The notes: generated from the letters alone by a model not told the origin. Shown: positions 27,054 through 36,839, counted from the stretch's first letter. The stretch: 64,000 bases of DNA from Pantoea phytobeneficialis (GCF_009728735.1 NZ_CP024636.1:1997211-2061210); one strand, 5' to 3'. Program-made: numbers and translations.

Positions 27054-29371
27054 TGACCACGCGCAGCCTGACACTGGCGAACGGCCTGCGCTGTCACCTC
27101 CACCAGCAACCTGATGCGCACGATGCTGCCGCGTTGGTGCAGGTGACAGCGGGCAGCCTGCATGAGCCGGATCGCTGGCCAGGGCTGGCGCATTTGCTGG
27201 AACATCTGGTGTTTTGCGGTAGCACAGGCATCGCTGATGACCAGCGCCTGATGCCGTGGGTGCAGCAACAGGGCGGCCAGGTCAACGCGACTACCCAACT
27301 CAGCGACAGCGCATTTTTCTTTCAGGTTCCGGCCAGGGCGTTGGAGGCAGGCGTCGCGCGTCTGCTGGATATGCTCGCGGCTCCGCGTCTGACTGAGGAG
27401 GCCATCCGCCAGGAAAGTGCCGTCATTGACGCGGAGTATCGTTTGCTGCAACGCCACGCGGCCACATTGAGCGAGGCGGCGTTGCTGGATATGCCTGATG
27501 CCCCTGCGCGGTTACGGCGTTTTCGTGTCGGCAGTCAGGTGGTTTTCGGTGACAACGTCACAGACTTGCAGCAGGCGTTACGCGCGTTTCATCAGCAGCA
27601 TTATGTGGCGGAGAGCATGACGTTGTGGCTGCAAGGCCCACAACCCCTGGTGGAGCTGGAACAACTGGCGCAACGCTATGGTCAGCAACTCAGGCCGGGC
27701 ACCGCACCGGTCATCGCGTTGCCATCCCCTTCAGGCGGCATCTCGCACCGGCAGATCCAACTGGCGGGCGAAGAAGCCTTCTGGCTGACTTTTATCTTGC
27801 CGGACAGCGCCGATACATTACGTGACAACGTCACCTTGTGCCGTCAGTTCTGGCTCGATGAGGCCCCCGGCAGTTTGCTGGCACAACTGCGGGCTGCCGG
27901 GTTGTGTGAAAATATCAGCCTGCAATGGTTATGGCGTGATAGCCAACACAGCTGGCTGGCGCTGAAATTTACGGCGCGCACCCTTAGCACGCGCCAGGCT
28001 CTGTGCATCGAAGCGCAGTTCCGGCAGCACCTCAGCGACCTGATGCACACCGGAACCCCACAACGTCACCATTATCAGCGGCTGGCGCAGGAAGACTTCC
28101 GGCAACTGACACCGCTGGAGCAACTGCGTGGCCGTGCTACTGGCTTTGCGCCGGGCACTGCTGCCGACTTTGGTGACTGGCTCCGGCTCCTGCAACAATG
28201 CCAGCCACGCCGATTGCTGACCCAGGTCCAGGTTGACGCGATAACCCGCCACACCCAGGGATTCGACCTCGCGCTTGCCGACTGGTCAGCACCGGCGAAG
28301 GTGTCGGCCTCGGGACTGCCATGTTGGTTTTATCCACTGGCACAGCCGCCGAGTCTGCGGGCGTTGCCTGACCAGAGTTTCCCCATGCTGCGGGTAACGC
28401 CGGTTCAGCCACAGCAGACCTTGCTGTTGCGTCCGGCATTTTACCAGCCGTTAAGTGATGAGCTTGCCGGGGCGCGCCAGCAATTGCTGCGTCCCATTCT
28501 CGCTGCGTTACGCCATAGCGGCGGGCGTGGGAGTTGGCAGCAGGTGCAGGGGAGCTGGCAACTGACCCTGCATCTGCCGAAAGAGCGGGACGCGGCGTTG
28601 GCTGCGGTGCAACAAACGGTGCAGGCGCTGCATATTGGGGTTGAACCTCAACCGGTGAATGCTGCTGATGGCATCGTGATTCGTCAGCTGTTAGCAGCGT
28701 TGCCGCACCAATTGCTGACAACATCAGCGGCACCAGGCTGGCAGGCGGCCTGGAGTGGTAGCGACATGGCGTTGGCTGAGGACATCGCGCGGGTGCTGAG
28801 TGACCTGCCGTTGGCCGCAGCGGCGGCTGAGCCATCATTAACCGCAGGCGTGACCGCCATTCCGTGCTCAGGTCGTGACCAGGCGCTGCTGCTGTTTATG
28901 CCATTGATCGCCGCCGATGATGCCTCGCTGGCCGCGTTGCGCATGCTGGCGCTGATTTATGAACCACGCTTTTTCCAGCGCCTGCGGGTCGAACAGCAAA
29001 TTGGTTATGTGGTGTCGGCGCGCTACCAGCGGGTGGCGGATGTGGATGGCATCCTGCTGGCGTTGCAATCACCTGATATCCCCTGGCCTACGCTTCTCGG
29101 TCATTGCAAACGCTTCCTGCGTGCCCTCGATGTTGCTGAGGTCGATCTCGCGGCCTTGCAGCCAACATTGCGCAACCCGCTTTCCAGCGTGGATAACGCG
29201 ACGGCGGCGTTAAGGGCATTGCGGCAGCAACAGGGACTGGCGGAATTATCGTCCGACGCCATTGATGCTCTTTGCCTGACACAGTTGCAACAACTCCATC
29301 AGCGTTTGCTGCGCGGTCGTCGTCACTGGCGAGTTCTGGTGGCGTTAAGTCAGACGCTGAATTGTCCCTAA
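27053..29371 (+). CDS. pqqF: PqqF, M16-family zinc protease
   Basis: 772-aa insulinase-like metalloprotease thought to release the cross-linked core from PqqA, usually with PqqG-type partners. The inverted zinc motif HLLEH is at 47-51, with the further Glu in ESAVIDAEYRL near 126. The C-terminal half has the degenerate second M16 unit (RLRVEQQIGYVVSARYQRV). ATG overlaps the pqqE stop (TGATG). Last gene of the operon; an imperfect AT-rich hairpin at 29387-29413 may end the transcript. Confidence 0.92.
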   Translation: MTTRSLTLANGLRCHLHQQPDAHDAAALVQVTAGSLHEPDRWPGLAHLLEHLVFCGSTGIADDQRLMPWVQQQGGQVNATTQLSDSAFFFQVPARALEAGVARLLDMLAAPRLTEEAIRQESAVIDAEYRLLQRHAATLSEAALLDMPDAPARLRRFRVGSQVVFGDNVTDLQQALRAFHQQHYVAESMTLWLQGPQPLVELEQLAQRYGQQLRPGTAPVIALPSPSGGISHRQIQLAGEEAFWLTFILPDSADTLRDNVTLCRQFWLDEAPGSLLAQLRAAGLCENISLQWLWRDSQHSWLALKFTARTLSTRQALCIEAQFRQHLSDLMHTGTPQRHHYQRLAQEDFRQLTPLEQLRGRATGFAPGTAADFGDWLRLLQQCQPRRLLTQVQVDAITRHTQGFDLALADWSAPAKVSASGLPCWFYPLAQPPSLRALPDQSFPMLRVTPVQPQQTLLLRPAFYQPLSDELAGARQQLLRPILAALRHSGGRGSWQQVQGSWQLTLHLPKERDAALAAVQQTVQALHIGVEPQPVNAADGIVIRQLLAALPHQLLTTSAAPGWQAAWSGSDMALAEDIARVLSDLPLAAAAAEPSLTAGVTAIPCSGRDQALLLFMPLIAADDASLAALRMLALIYEPRFFQRLRVEQQIGYVVSARYQRVADVDGILLALQSPDIPWPTLLGHCKRFLRALDVAEVDLAALQPTLRNPLSSVDNATAALRALRQQQGLAELSSDAIDALCLTQLQQLHQRLLRGRRHWRVLVALSQTLNCP

Positions 29372-29493
29372 AAGTAACTGTTTCGTATTGATATTGCTGA
29401 ATTTTTTTGAAAAATTCAGCCAAAACTCTTCACTGTTCCTGCGCGGCATAATGCCCGACACTCAAGGCATATTCTGAGCAAAAAGGAACACCC

Positions 29494-30078
29494 GTGAAAA
29501 ACGTTACTCGCTTCGCACTGCCGTTGCTGGCCGCCGCTACCCTGTACGCTCCGCTGTCACAGGCGGCTGCCATGCACTACGATCTCAACCCGGAACACAC
29601 CTCGGTGATTGTCACCTGGACCCACTTCGGTTTCTCCCATCCCACCGCCGACATCCCGAACAGCAAAGGTACGCTGGTGTTTGATAAGGACCACCCGGAG
29701 CAGTCACGCGTTGACGTCACGCTGCCGATCACCCAGATCGATAGCCATGTCCCGGCGCTAACCAAAGAGTTTCTCGGCAAAGAGTATTTCGACACCGCGA
29801 AATATCCGTCAGCGGTGTTCCACAGCACCAAAGTGGTCGCGAAGGGCGATAATAAGTTTGATGTAGAAGGGAATCTGACCCTGAAAGGCATCACCAAACC
29901 GATTACTCTGCACGCCACTCTGAACCAGCAGGGTGAGCATCCGATGGTGAAGAAGCAGGCGATTGGTTTTGATGCCACCGGCACCATCAAGCGTTCTGAC
30001 TTCAAGCTGGATAAATATGTTCCGGCGGTGAGCGACGATGTGACGCTCACCATTTCGACCGAAGCGTACGCGAAGTAA
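29494..30078 (+). CDS. YceI-family periplasmic lipid-binding protein
   Basis: 194-aa exported protein with a signal peptide (about 1-25, cleaved near QAAA) and a lipocalin-like YceI domain (HYDLNPEHTSVIVTWTHFG ... ITKPITLHATL) that binds isoprenoid-type lipids. Start is GTG 29494 with AAAAGGA 7-10 nt upstream. The preceding 120 bp holds a CATAAT -10-like box, so it probably has its own promoter. Distinguishing it from other YceI paralogues is not possible by eye. Confidence 0.88.
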   Translation: MKNVTRFALPLLAAATLYAPLSQAAAMHYDLNPEHTSVIVTWTHFGFSHPTADIPNSKGTLVFDKDHPEQSRVDVTLPITQIDSHVPALTKEFLGKEYFDTAKYPSAVFHSTKVVAKGDNKFDVEGNLTLKGITKPITLHATLNQQGEHPMVKKQAIGFDATGTIKRSDFKLDKYVPAVSDDVTLTISTEAYAK

Positions 30079-30084
30079 TTAAGG

Positions 30085-30118
30085 TCCATAATGGCGCGAT
30101 TTATCGCGCCATTATGGA
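30085..30118. terminator. Perfect hairpin with REP core between convergent genes
   Basis: TCCATAATGGCGCGA pairs perfectly with its complement around a 4-nt loop. The centre GGCGCGATTTATCGCGCC is the same core as the REP units elsewhere. It lies 7 nt after the YceI stop and abuts the stop of the minus-strand orphan gene, so it probably ends both transcripts. Confidence 0.65.
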
Positions 30119-30958
30119 TTAAGCCATAAATCCAAACGGCGCAAGCTCAGGTAGCTCAACTTTGAGTTGATGCCATTGTTGGTCGCGACCCCGGATAAAG
30201 ATTTTATTATCCCCTTCCATTTTAAGCAGTTCACCAGGATGTGATTTCTCATTGATAGATTTAGGTGCTTGATAGACCGGAGCATTCTTGTCGATCTCAT
30301 GCCAGATGCCACGCAAATCCATAATCATGGTATAGAGCGGGTTGCTGGCATCGATCTGACCGGGAATCAGTCTGTTGGCTATTTCTGTCACCGTTTTCTG
30401 ACTAAGATCCCCATGCAGCAGCAGAAACATGTCATAGCTAAAAAAGAAATCCCGTAACACGGCGACTCTGTCGGGAGAATAGATAGCTGAAGCCCCTTTG
30501 GTTGTGCAGATTACACACATTTCGTTATGTTGTATCTGAACACCATTCAGGGTTGAATTTCTCTCCGGATGATAAAAGAAATAATCCTTATTACCCATGT
30601 CAATCTTTAATTCGTCTGTTGTATCCAGTTGTGTTCGTATGCCGTTATTATGCTGGAAAATTAATTTTTCTTGAGTACGTTGAATCACCGAAGCGTCGGA
30701 ACTCTGCAATAGCCAGTTATTCGGGAACCACATACGTCCGGGCGTAAAAGACCAATGGGGAAGTATGTTATTTGCTATCAGAGGAGGATTTGTGGCATCA
30801 ACGGAATGAGCAACGGAGACAGCGCTGTTGGGCGAGTTAGCAATATCAGATATATTCTGGTAGAGAAGAGGATATATTTTTTCCGTTTCTTCCTTAGTGT
30901 AATCATGGCTTTCCGTGTAAGGCGTGCTTGACGTGAAATTTGCTGTAATTAAGTTCAT
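30119..30958 (-). CDS. Hypothetical protein, 279 aa, unrecognised
   Basis: Not recognised. 279 aa, rich in Asn, Ser, Ile and Asp, with AT-rich codons unlike its neighbours. No signal peptide, membrane helix or metal motif seen. Notable segments: YTKEETEKIYPLLYQNISDI near 20, HNEMCVICTTKGASAIYS near 145 and DQQWHQLKVELPELAPFGF at the C-terminus. GGGGG lies 4-8 nt before the ATG. Isolated single gene, flanked by a REP-core hairpin and a strong hairpin before dld. The composition suggests an acquired accessory gene, conceivably secreted by a non-Sec route, but no homologue comes to mind. Confidence 0.6.
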   Translation of the reverse strand: MNLITANFTSSTPYTESHDYTKEETEKIYPLLYQNISDIANSPNSAVSVAHSVDATNPPLIANNILPHWSFTPGRMWFPNNWLLQSSDASVIQRTQEKLIFQHNNGIRTQLDTTDELKIDMGNKDYFFYHPERNSTLNGVQIQHNEMCVICTTKGASAIYSPDRVAVLRDFFFSYDMFLLLHGDLSQKTVTEIANRLIPGQIDASNPLYTMIMDLRGIWHEIDKNAPVYQAPKSINEKSHPGELLKMEGDNKIFIRGRDQQWHQLKVELPELAPFGFMA

Positions 30959-31111
30959 TTAGCCCCCAGGTGGAATCAATAACCAATACTTGACTGTCCA
31001 CTATGGTGCATTTCCATCACTATGTATTTATATTTATAATAATTTCAGGTTGCTGTGCCGATTTGATGTTTTCTTACTGAAATTAATCAGAATTAAATCA
31101 TAATCTTTTTG

Positions 31112-31141
31112 CGTGGCGGCGCAGGATATTGCGCCGCCACG
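31112..31141. other. Strong 12-bp hairpin after dld
   Basis: CGTGGCGGCGCA and TGCGCCGCCACG pair perfectly around GGATAT, 9 nt past the dld stop. On the dld strand it is followed by GCAAAAAG, not a U-run; the U-run is on the other side. It may protect the dld mRNA 3-prime end or terminate the opposite strand. Confidence 0.55.
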
Positions 31142-31149
31142 GGCATGAG

Positions 31150-32847
31150 TTACTCCGCCCAGAATTTCTTCTTACTGGTTTTGCCAATCCCCGGATTGCA
31201 ACTGTTGGTCGGATCGAGTTGTTTCCAGTGCGCCACATGATCGCAGGATGCGTGATACAGATGTCCGACGTTATGTTCTGCCGGATACTTCGCCCCACGC
31301 TGCTCCAGTACGACTTTCACCGCCTCTTTAAACGCCTTCGCATCCACGCCCGCCTTCAGCACATAATCCTGATGATTAACGTAGCAGAAGAAATGCCCGC
31401 AGCAGGAATCGACCTGCACCTGCGCTGCCAGGTGATCTGGCAGCGTTAAACGCCAGGCATCATCATTACGACGCAACGCCACGTCGAACGCCACCAGACG
31501 CTCATTCGGGTTGTAGCCCAGCGCATCACAGTAGGAGATGGTGCAGCCGCCCACGCCAAAGCGCACCAGGAAGGCATCTGCTGCTTCGCGTGCATCGCAG
31601 TGGAAGAAATCACCGCTGTGGTTGGCAAAAAAATCTGCCAGTAACCCCTGCAATTCAGCGGTTTGCGCTGACTCCACCTTAATCATCAGATGATGTTCAT
31701 ACGCGCTGCGATAATCCATGATGCGTGGCGCGACAAAGCGCGGAGTGATCTGATTAAAGAATTGCAGCACCCGATCAACAAAATTGCGTGGCAAAAATTT
31801 CAGGTGGCTGACGCGCACATCCCACCTGGCTTTGCCGGCCATCAGGCGCGGTATCGCCTGCGGGCCGAGTTTGCGAATTGCCAGATACATATGTTTGGCG
31901 TAACGCACGGTGAGGTCAAAGGCGTTACGGTGGATATACTCCGCCTGCACCGGCAATTCACTCATCCGCGTCAGCAGATAGCGGCGCAGTTCCACCAGCA
32001 CCAACTCATCGTTGGTGCCGATATAGAAGGTGTCGCTGCCAGCACTGGCTTCGAAGGTAGGAAGACGCACCGCAAACACCACCACTTTACCTGCGCTACC
32101 CGAACTGTCATGCAGATAACGCAGATCGCCATTAAAGCGCGCGGGGCTGTCGGCGCTGACGTCGCGCAGACGGTCAGCGTAGTCATCCGCCCAGATCTTT
32201 CCCTGCCAGTCGGGTTGGTCACCGGTTTGGTACTGCTGACGGGTGAGATTTTCCAGCATCGCTTCCGGCGTGTCACCCAGCGCAATGCCGAGATGGTTGA
32301 CCATCTCCAGTCGACCATCATCATGAATGCGGGCAAATAACGATTTTTCGGTAAACGCCGGACCACGGCGAATCAGCGAGCCACCGGAGTTGTTGCAGAT
32401 GCCGCCGACCACCGACGCACCAATACAGGACGAACCAATGACCGAGTGCGGCTCACGCCCCAGCGGTTGCAATGTTTGTTCCAGCTCCGTCAGGGTGGTG
32501 CCGGGGAAGGCAATCACCTGACGCGCCTCATCAATGACCTGCACGCCCTGTAACTGGCGGGTGCTGACAATCACCACCTCACGATCGTAATCGTTGCCGT
32601 CCGGCGTCGAGCCGCCGGTTACGCCGGTGTTTGATGCCTGCATCAGAATAATGGCGTCGTGCGCCACGCATACCTGAAGGGTTTGCCACAGTTGTAATAA
32701 TGTCTGGGGGAGCACCACGGCCAGTGCCTCACCGCGCCCAACGCGAAATCCTTTGGTGTACCAGGCCTTATCATCAGAATGGGTTAACAGCTGTTTTTCA
32801 CCTACCACGTCACTCAGTTGACGCAACATTTCCTGCGGGGATGTCAT
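31150..32847 (-). CDS. dld: Quinone-dependent D-lactate dehydrogenase
   Basis: 565-aa peripheral-membrane FAD enzyme oxidising D-lactate to pyruvate and passing electrons to ubiquinone. The FAD-binding PCMH domain is about 35-250 (ALAVVLPQ; MQASNTGVTGGSTPDGNDYD; GSSCIGASVVGGICNNSGGS). The C-terminal membrane-binding domain contains DHLAAQVQVDSCCGHFFC and ends KTSKKKFWAE as in E. coli Dld. Length matches (E. coli 571). Appears to be a single-gene unit. Confidence 0.95.
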   Translation of the reverse strand: MTSPQEMLRQLSDVVGEKQLLTHSDDKAWYTKGFRVGRGEALAVVLPQTLLQLWQTLQVCVAHDAIILMQASNTGVTGGSTPDGNDYDREVVIVSTRQLQGVQVIDEARQVIAFPGTTLTELEQTLQPLGREPHSVIGSSCIGASVVGGICNNSGGSLIRRGPAFTEKSLFARIHDDGRLEMVNHLGIALGDTPEAMLENLTRQQYQTGDQPDWQGKIWADDYADRLRDVSADSPARFNGDLRYLHDSSGSAGKVVVFAVRLPTFEASAGSDTFYIGTNDELVLVELRRYLLTRMSELPVQAEYIHRNAFDLTVRYAKHMYLAIRKLGPQAIPRLMAGKARWDVRVSHLKFLPRNFVDRVLQFFNQITPRFVAPRIMDYRSAYEHHLMIKVESAQTAELQGLLADFFANHSGDFFHCDAREAADAFLVRFGVGGCTISYCDALGYNPNERLVAFDVALRRNDDAWRLTLPDHLAAQVQVDSCCGHFFCYVNHQDYVLKAGVDAKAFKEAVKVVLEQRGAKYPAEHNVGHLYHASCDHVAHWKQLDPTNSCNPGIGKTSKKKFWAE

Positions 32848-33132
32848 GTTTTCTCTTCTGTGTCATGTGTCTGCCGGGTTATTGGACAGGCGGATACGGC
32901 GCTATGTCAATCATTCATCGGCACTAAAGTTAAAATAACGCACTGAAGCATTATCCCTTTATCTCGCGCGGAAAAACCGCGGCGTACCAATAAAAATGCG
33001 CGGGTTATCACAAAATAGAGGCAAAGCAAAAAGACAAATAAATTGTTAAATCGGGCCAGACAGGCAGAGGTGTGAAAAATATATAACGTGATGAATTTTA
33101 TAATAATTCCATCTCTTTGGAAAAATTTACCA

Positions 33133-33148
33133 TGTGATTAACATCACA
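33133..33148 (+). promoter_or_regulatory. CRP site upstream of the pfk-PTS operon
   Basis: TGTGATTAACATCACA matches the CRP consensus TGTGA-N6-TCACA perfectly. It lies 134 bp before the first gene. A weaker site, TGTGA-N6-TTGCA, is at 33207-33222. The gap 32848-33282 contains no gene and is AT-rich; it also holds the dld promoter on the other strand. Confidence 0.8.
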
Positions 33149-33282
33149 AAATTAGGTCTGTAAATATCTTTGTCAATGACCTCGACGGATAAATTCGTAG
33201 CAATAATGTGATCTCCATTGCAAATACAAATCCTCTTCACCGGAAGAATGGCTGTCAGAAGCGCAGCGTAAGGAGCAGGATA

Positions 33283-34263
33283 ATGAGAATTGGCATGGTG
33301 ATCAGCGGTGGTGATGTTACCGGCATAAATAACTTTATCTTTCAGATTTCTCGCTTAACCCAGGCGGATATGGTGTTATTTAACGGCGGCATTCCAGGGT
33401 TGCTGGAAAATAAACATCAAGAAATATCGCAGCGTGATCTTGTGGATTATGCCATCGCGGCGATCCCGGTGATGCAATCAGGACGGCCAACGAGAAAATT
33501 AATTCGACCGGAATATGAAGCCATAGCGAAACAACTTAAATCGCTACGCATTGACGTATTAATTATGGCCGGAGGCGATGGGTCGCTGCAATTCCTCCAT
33601 ATCCTGAGTGAATTTGGTGTCAATTGCTTTGGCGTTGGTATGACCATCGATAACGATGTATTCGGCAGCGATTATACTATTGGCTTTTCCACCGCCTGTG
33701 AACAGGTGCTGAAGGAAGTGGCGAAATTACGTAACACCGGGCGTGGATTGCCGGGGCGCGTATTTATGGTGGAGTTGCTGGGTGGTTATTGTGGCGAATT
33801 AACCCTGCAATCAGCGATTAAATCCAATGCGGATTTTGCCTTGATCCCCGAGTGCCAGATTCCGCCGCATGAGCTGGCGGAACGGGTCACGGCACGTCTG
33901 GCGCAGCAAAACAGCGTGATTATTCTGTGCTCTGAAGCCTATACCCGCGAATATTCGCCGGGGTTCCAGGGGGCGATCGATACCTTAATTAAACAACTTG
34001 AACCTTTGATTGGTGTGCGTATCCGTAAAACCATCATCGGTTACGGCCTGCGTAATGGCGAACCCACCTGTGAAGAAATTTATCAGGGCACCATTATGGC
34101 CAGCGAAGTGGCGCGTTGTATTCAGTCGGGAATGCGCAATAAAGCCGTCATTATTAATGGCAGCAATAAACCGATACCCATTGATTTAATAAGCATGAAA
34201 AAACGCCTGGTTGACACCGAAGGGCATCATTACAAACTCGCTAAACAACTGCATATTCTGTGA
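33283..34263 (+). CDS. 6-phosphofructokinase-family sugar-phosphate kinase
   Basis: 326-aa PfkA-superfamily kinase. It has the ATP-type motif GGDGS (97-101; pyrophosphate enzymes have GGDDT) and TIDND (121-125), whose Asp residues are the catalytic base and Mg ligand. The N-terminal loop reads SGGDVTGIN rather than SGGDAPGMN, so it is not the housekeeping PfkA. Start 33283 has AAGGAGCAGG 6-15 nt upstream. First gene of an operon with PTS IIB, IIC, an aldolase and IIA; it probably phosphorylates the PTS-derived ketose phosphate to a bisphosphate. Substrate unknown. Confidence 0.82.
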   Translation: MRIGMVISGGDVTGINNFIFQISRLTQADMVLFNGGIPGLLENKHQEISQRDLVDYAIAAIPVMQSGRPTRKLIRPEYEAIAKQLKSLRIDVLIMAGGDGSLQFLHILSEFGVNCFGVGMTIDNDVFGSDYTIGFSTACEQVLKEVAKLRNTGRGLPGRVFMVELLGGYCGELTLQSAIKSNADFALIPECQIPPHELAERVTARLAQQNSVIILCSEAYTREYSPGFQGAIDTLIKQLEPLIGVRIRKTIIGYGLRNGEPTCEEIYQGTIMASEVARCIQSGMRNKAVIINGSNKPIPIDLISMKKRLVDTEGHHYKLAKQLHIL

Positions 34264-34273
34264 GGAGATAGCC

Positions 34274-34588
34274 ATGCTGAAAATATTATGTGTGTGCGGA
34301 TGTGGTCTGGGGTCCAGTTTCGCCATCGAAATGAGCGCCAAAGCGGTATTAAAAAAGTTAGAAATTGATGCAGATATCGATCACACCACCATTTCTGAAG
34401 CCAATGCGTTTAAATCCGACATGATTTTAACGCAGAAGGCATTTGCCGACGTATTAAATGCCGATGCCAGTCCGGAACAAATGAAACGCGTGATTATTCT
34501 CAACAAGCTGACCGATAAGGCGGAAATTGAGCAAAAGATCGTGGCGTTTATGAAAGAACACAACATGAAGGTTGCCAGCCATGAATAG
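34274..34588 (+). CDS. PTS sugar transporter EIIB (ascorbate/lactose-type)
   Basis: 104-aa phosphocarrier. The P-loop motif CGCGLGSS places the phosphorylated cysteine at Cys8, as in UlaB-type EIIB proteins. GAGGAG lies 6-11 nt before the ATG. Overlaps the EIIC gene by 8 nt. Transfers phosphate from EIIA (encoded three genes downstream) to the incoming sugar. Confidence 0.88.
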   Translation: MLKILCVCGCGLGSSFAIEMSAKAVLKKLEIDADIDHTTISEANAFKSDMILTQKAFADVLNADASPEQMKRVIILNKLTDKAEIEQKIVAFMKEHNMKVASHE

Positions 34589-35948
34589 TGTTATTAACTT
34601 CCTGGTCAAAGATCTGTTAGGGCAGGCATCGATTCTGATCGCCTTTATTGCCCTGGTGGGTCTGCTGCTGCAAAAAAAATCCGCAGGCAAGGTGGTGGAA
34701 GGCACCTTTAAAACCCTGCTCGGTTTCTTAATTATGATGGCGGGTATCAACATCATTGTCGGTACGCTGACCTTCCTGAATACCATCTTTACCCACGGCT
34801 TTGGCATGCAGGGTTATATCACCGATGTTGCTGCCATCGCCGGGTTAGCGAACCGCGAGCTGGGTTCAGAGGTGGCGTTGACACTGTTGGTGATCTTTAT
34901 TGTCAACATCATCATTGCCCGTCTGACACCGTTCAAATACATCTTCCTCACCGGACAGGCGCTGCTGTGGATGGCGACTATCGGTGCGGTGATCGGCTAC
35001 AAAGCGGGGCTGACAGGCTTACCTCTGATCCTTACCGGCGGCATTTTTGGTGGTGTGATGGCGGTGGTGATGCCGGCACTGGCACAACCGGTAGTTCGTC
35101 GCATCACCGACTCGGATGATGTTGCGCTCGGCCACTTCTGCACCATTGGCTACCTGGTGACGGCGGCAGTGGCGAAGGTGGTCGGCAAAGGCTCGCGCTC
35201 CACTGAAGACCTGAAGCTGCCGGATAACTTCAAATTCCTGCAAGACACCTATCTGTCGATGGCGGTGGTGATGGTGCCGATGTACCTGATCCCGGCGCTG
35301 GCGGCAGGCCCGGCGTTTATCGCTCAGTACAGCAGCGGTATGAACTACCTGATGTACGCCTTTATGCAATCGATTCAGTTCGTGTGCGGGGTGTTTGTGC
35401 TGTATAGCGGCGTGCGTCTGCTGCTGAATGAGTTGGTACCTGCCTTCCGGGGTATCGCGATGCGCATCGTACCGGATGCTAAACCGGCACTCGACTGCCC
35501 GGTGATGTTCCCCTATGCACCGAATGCGGTGATCGTGGGCTTCCTCGCCACCACCCTTGGGTCGGTCGTTGGCATGCTGGTGTTCCCGATGTTCGGTCTG
35601 GCGATGATTTTACCGGGCCTGCTGACCAACTTCTTTGCCGGAGGCACCGCTGGGGTGTTTGGTAACGCGCTTGGTGGTCGTCGCGGCGCGATGATCGGCG
35701 GCTTTGTCCACGGTCTGTTCATTACGCTGCTGCCGGCCATTTTGGTACCGATGCTGGAAAGCTACGGTTTCACCGGCGTGACCTTCAGTGATTCAGACGT
35801 TATCAGCACTGGCCTGGTACTCGGCCATGCCTTCCAGAATAACTGGCTGTTCGTCGCCCTGTTTATTGTCTTCATTACCCTGATCGCCTGGTTTGTTAAC
35901 GGAAAATCCCCTAAGCCTCACGAGGAAAATATTCATGAAACTTTATAA
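34581..35948 (+). CDS. PTS EIIC permease, UlaA (ascorbate/galactitol superfamily) type
   Basis: 455-aa membrane permease with about 11 hydrophobic segments, beginning MNSVINFLVKDLLGQASILIAF as in UlaA/SgcC-like proteins. Motifs of the family include GFLIMMAGINIIVGTL and GGTAGVFGNALGGRRGAMIGG. It brings in and phosphorylates an unknown sugar with the EIIB and EIIA of the same operon. Start ATG 34581 is preferred to an upstream TTG. The last 14 nt overlap the aldolase start. Confidence 0.87.
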   Translation: MNSVINFLVKDLLGQASILIAFIALVGLLLQKKSAGKVVEGTFKTLLGFLIMMAGINIIVGTLTFLNTIFTHGFGMQGYITDVAAIAGLANRELGSEVALTLLVIFIVNIIIARLTPFKYIFLTGQALLWMATIGAVIGYKAGLTGLPLILTGGIFGGVMAVVMPALAQPVVRRITDSDDVALGHFCTIGYLVTAAVAKVVGKGSRSTEDLKLPDNFKFLQDTYLSMAVVMVPMYLIPALAAGPAFIAQYSSGMNYLMYAFMQSIQFVCGVFVLYSGVRLLLNELVPAFRGIAMRIVPDAKPALDCPVMFPYAPNAVIVGFLATTLGSVVGMLVFPMFGLAMILPGLLTNFFAGGTAGVFGNALGGRRGAMIGGFVHGLFITLLPAILVPMLESYGFTGVTFSDSDVISTGLVLGHAFQNNWLFVALFIVFITLIAWFVNGKSPKPHEENIHETL

Positions 35949-36777
35949 CTTTACCGATCTGTTACAGGTGGCCAAACAACGTGAATTTAAAGCGCTCGGT
36001 TCCTTTAATTTACACTGTCTGGAGATGTTACCGGCTTATTTTAAAGCGGCGGAAAAAACCAATAGTCCTTTAATGATTCAGATCTCTACCGGTACGGCGA
36101 AATATCTCGGTCATAAATTGTTGGTCGATGCGATTCGTTCGCTGGCGGAAAGCCGCAATGTACCGACCTGTTTGCATCTGGACCATTGCTCCGACCTGGA
36201 TGCCATTCAAACGGCGTTGGATGCCGGTTTCAGTTCGGTGATGTATGACGGTTCACATCTGCCGATAGAAGAGAACATCTCCAACACGCGGAAAGTCATT
36301 GATATGGCACGCCCGCTGCATGTTTCGGTTGAAGCGGAACTGGGGGCGATCGGCGGTTCAGAAGATGGTAAGTCGGTGGAAATGAACGAAACTTCCTTCA
36401 CCACCGTGGACGATGCGAAACGTTTCGTGGATGAAACCGGTGTCGATATGCTGGCGATCTCGATTGGTACGGTACATGGGTTATACACCGGCAAAGCACA
36501 TATCCAGCATCAGCGGCTGGCGGATATTACCCAAGCAACGCACACGCCATTGGTACTGCACGGCGGCACTGGCGTCAGCGATGAAGATATGCGTCTGGCA
36601 GTGCGCAGCGGTATCGAAAAAGTGAACGTCGGCACAGAAATGAACGTGCAATGGGTGGCGCGCTGTAAACAGACGTTCGAAAAGGGCAAAGTAAACGACA
36701 GCGTGCGCAATTTCCTGGTACCGGCGAATGATGCCGTTACCGATGTGTTAGTCGAAAAAATTCAGTTATTCCGCTAA
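35935..36777 (+). CDS. Class II ketose-bisphosphate aldolase (Fba/GatY/KbaY family)
   Basis: 280-aa zinc aldolase. Metal and catalytic motifs: HLDH (81-84), YDGSHLPIEENI (about 103), VEAELGAIGGSED (about 131), GTVHGLYTG (about 177) and LHGGTGVSDEDM (about 207), then KVNVGTEM, closer to tagatose-bisphosphate aldolases than to FbaA (which has NIDTD). Cleaves a ketohexose bisphosphate to dihydroxyacetone phosphate and an aldehyde phosphate. CGAGGAAAA precedes ATG 35935. With the PFK-like kinase it completes a PTS-to-triose route. Confidence 0.87.
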   Translation: MKLYNFTDLLQVAKQREFKALGSFNLHCLEMLPAYFKAAEKTNSPLMIQISTGTAKYLGHKLLVDAIRSLAESRNVPTCLHLDHCSDLDAIQTALDAGFSSVMYDGSHLPIEENISNTRKVIDMARPLHVSVEAELGAIGGSEDGKSVEMNETSFTTVDDAKRFVDETGVDMLAISIGTVHGLYTGKAHIQHQRLADITQATHTPLVLHGGTGVSDEDMRLAVRSGIEKVNVGTEMNVQWVARCKQTFEKGKVNDSVRNFLVPANDAVTDVLVEKIQLFR

Positions 36778-36839
36778 ACCGCATCTTTCATGACGTATTA
36801 ACCTGAGGTGCCCTGGCGCCATTCGGGGCAGGAGACGCT

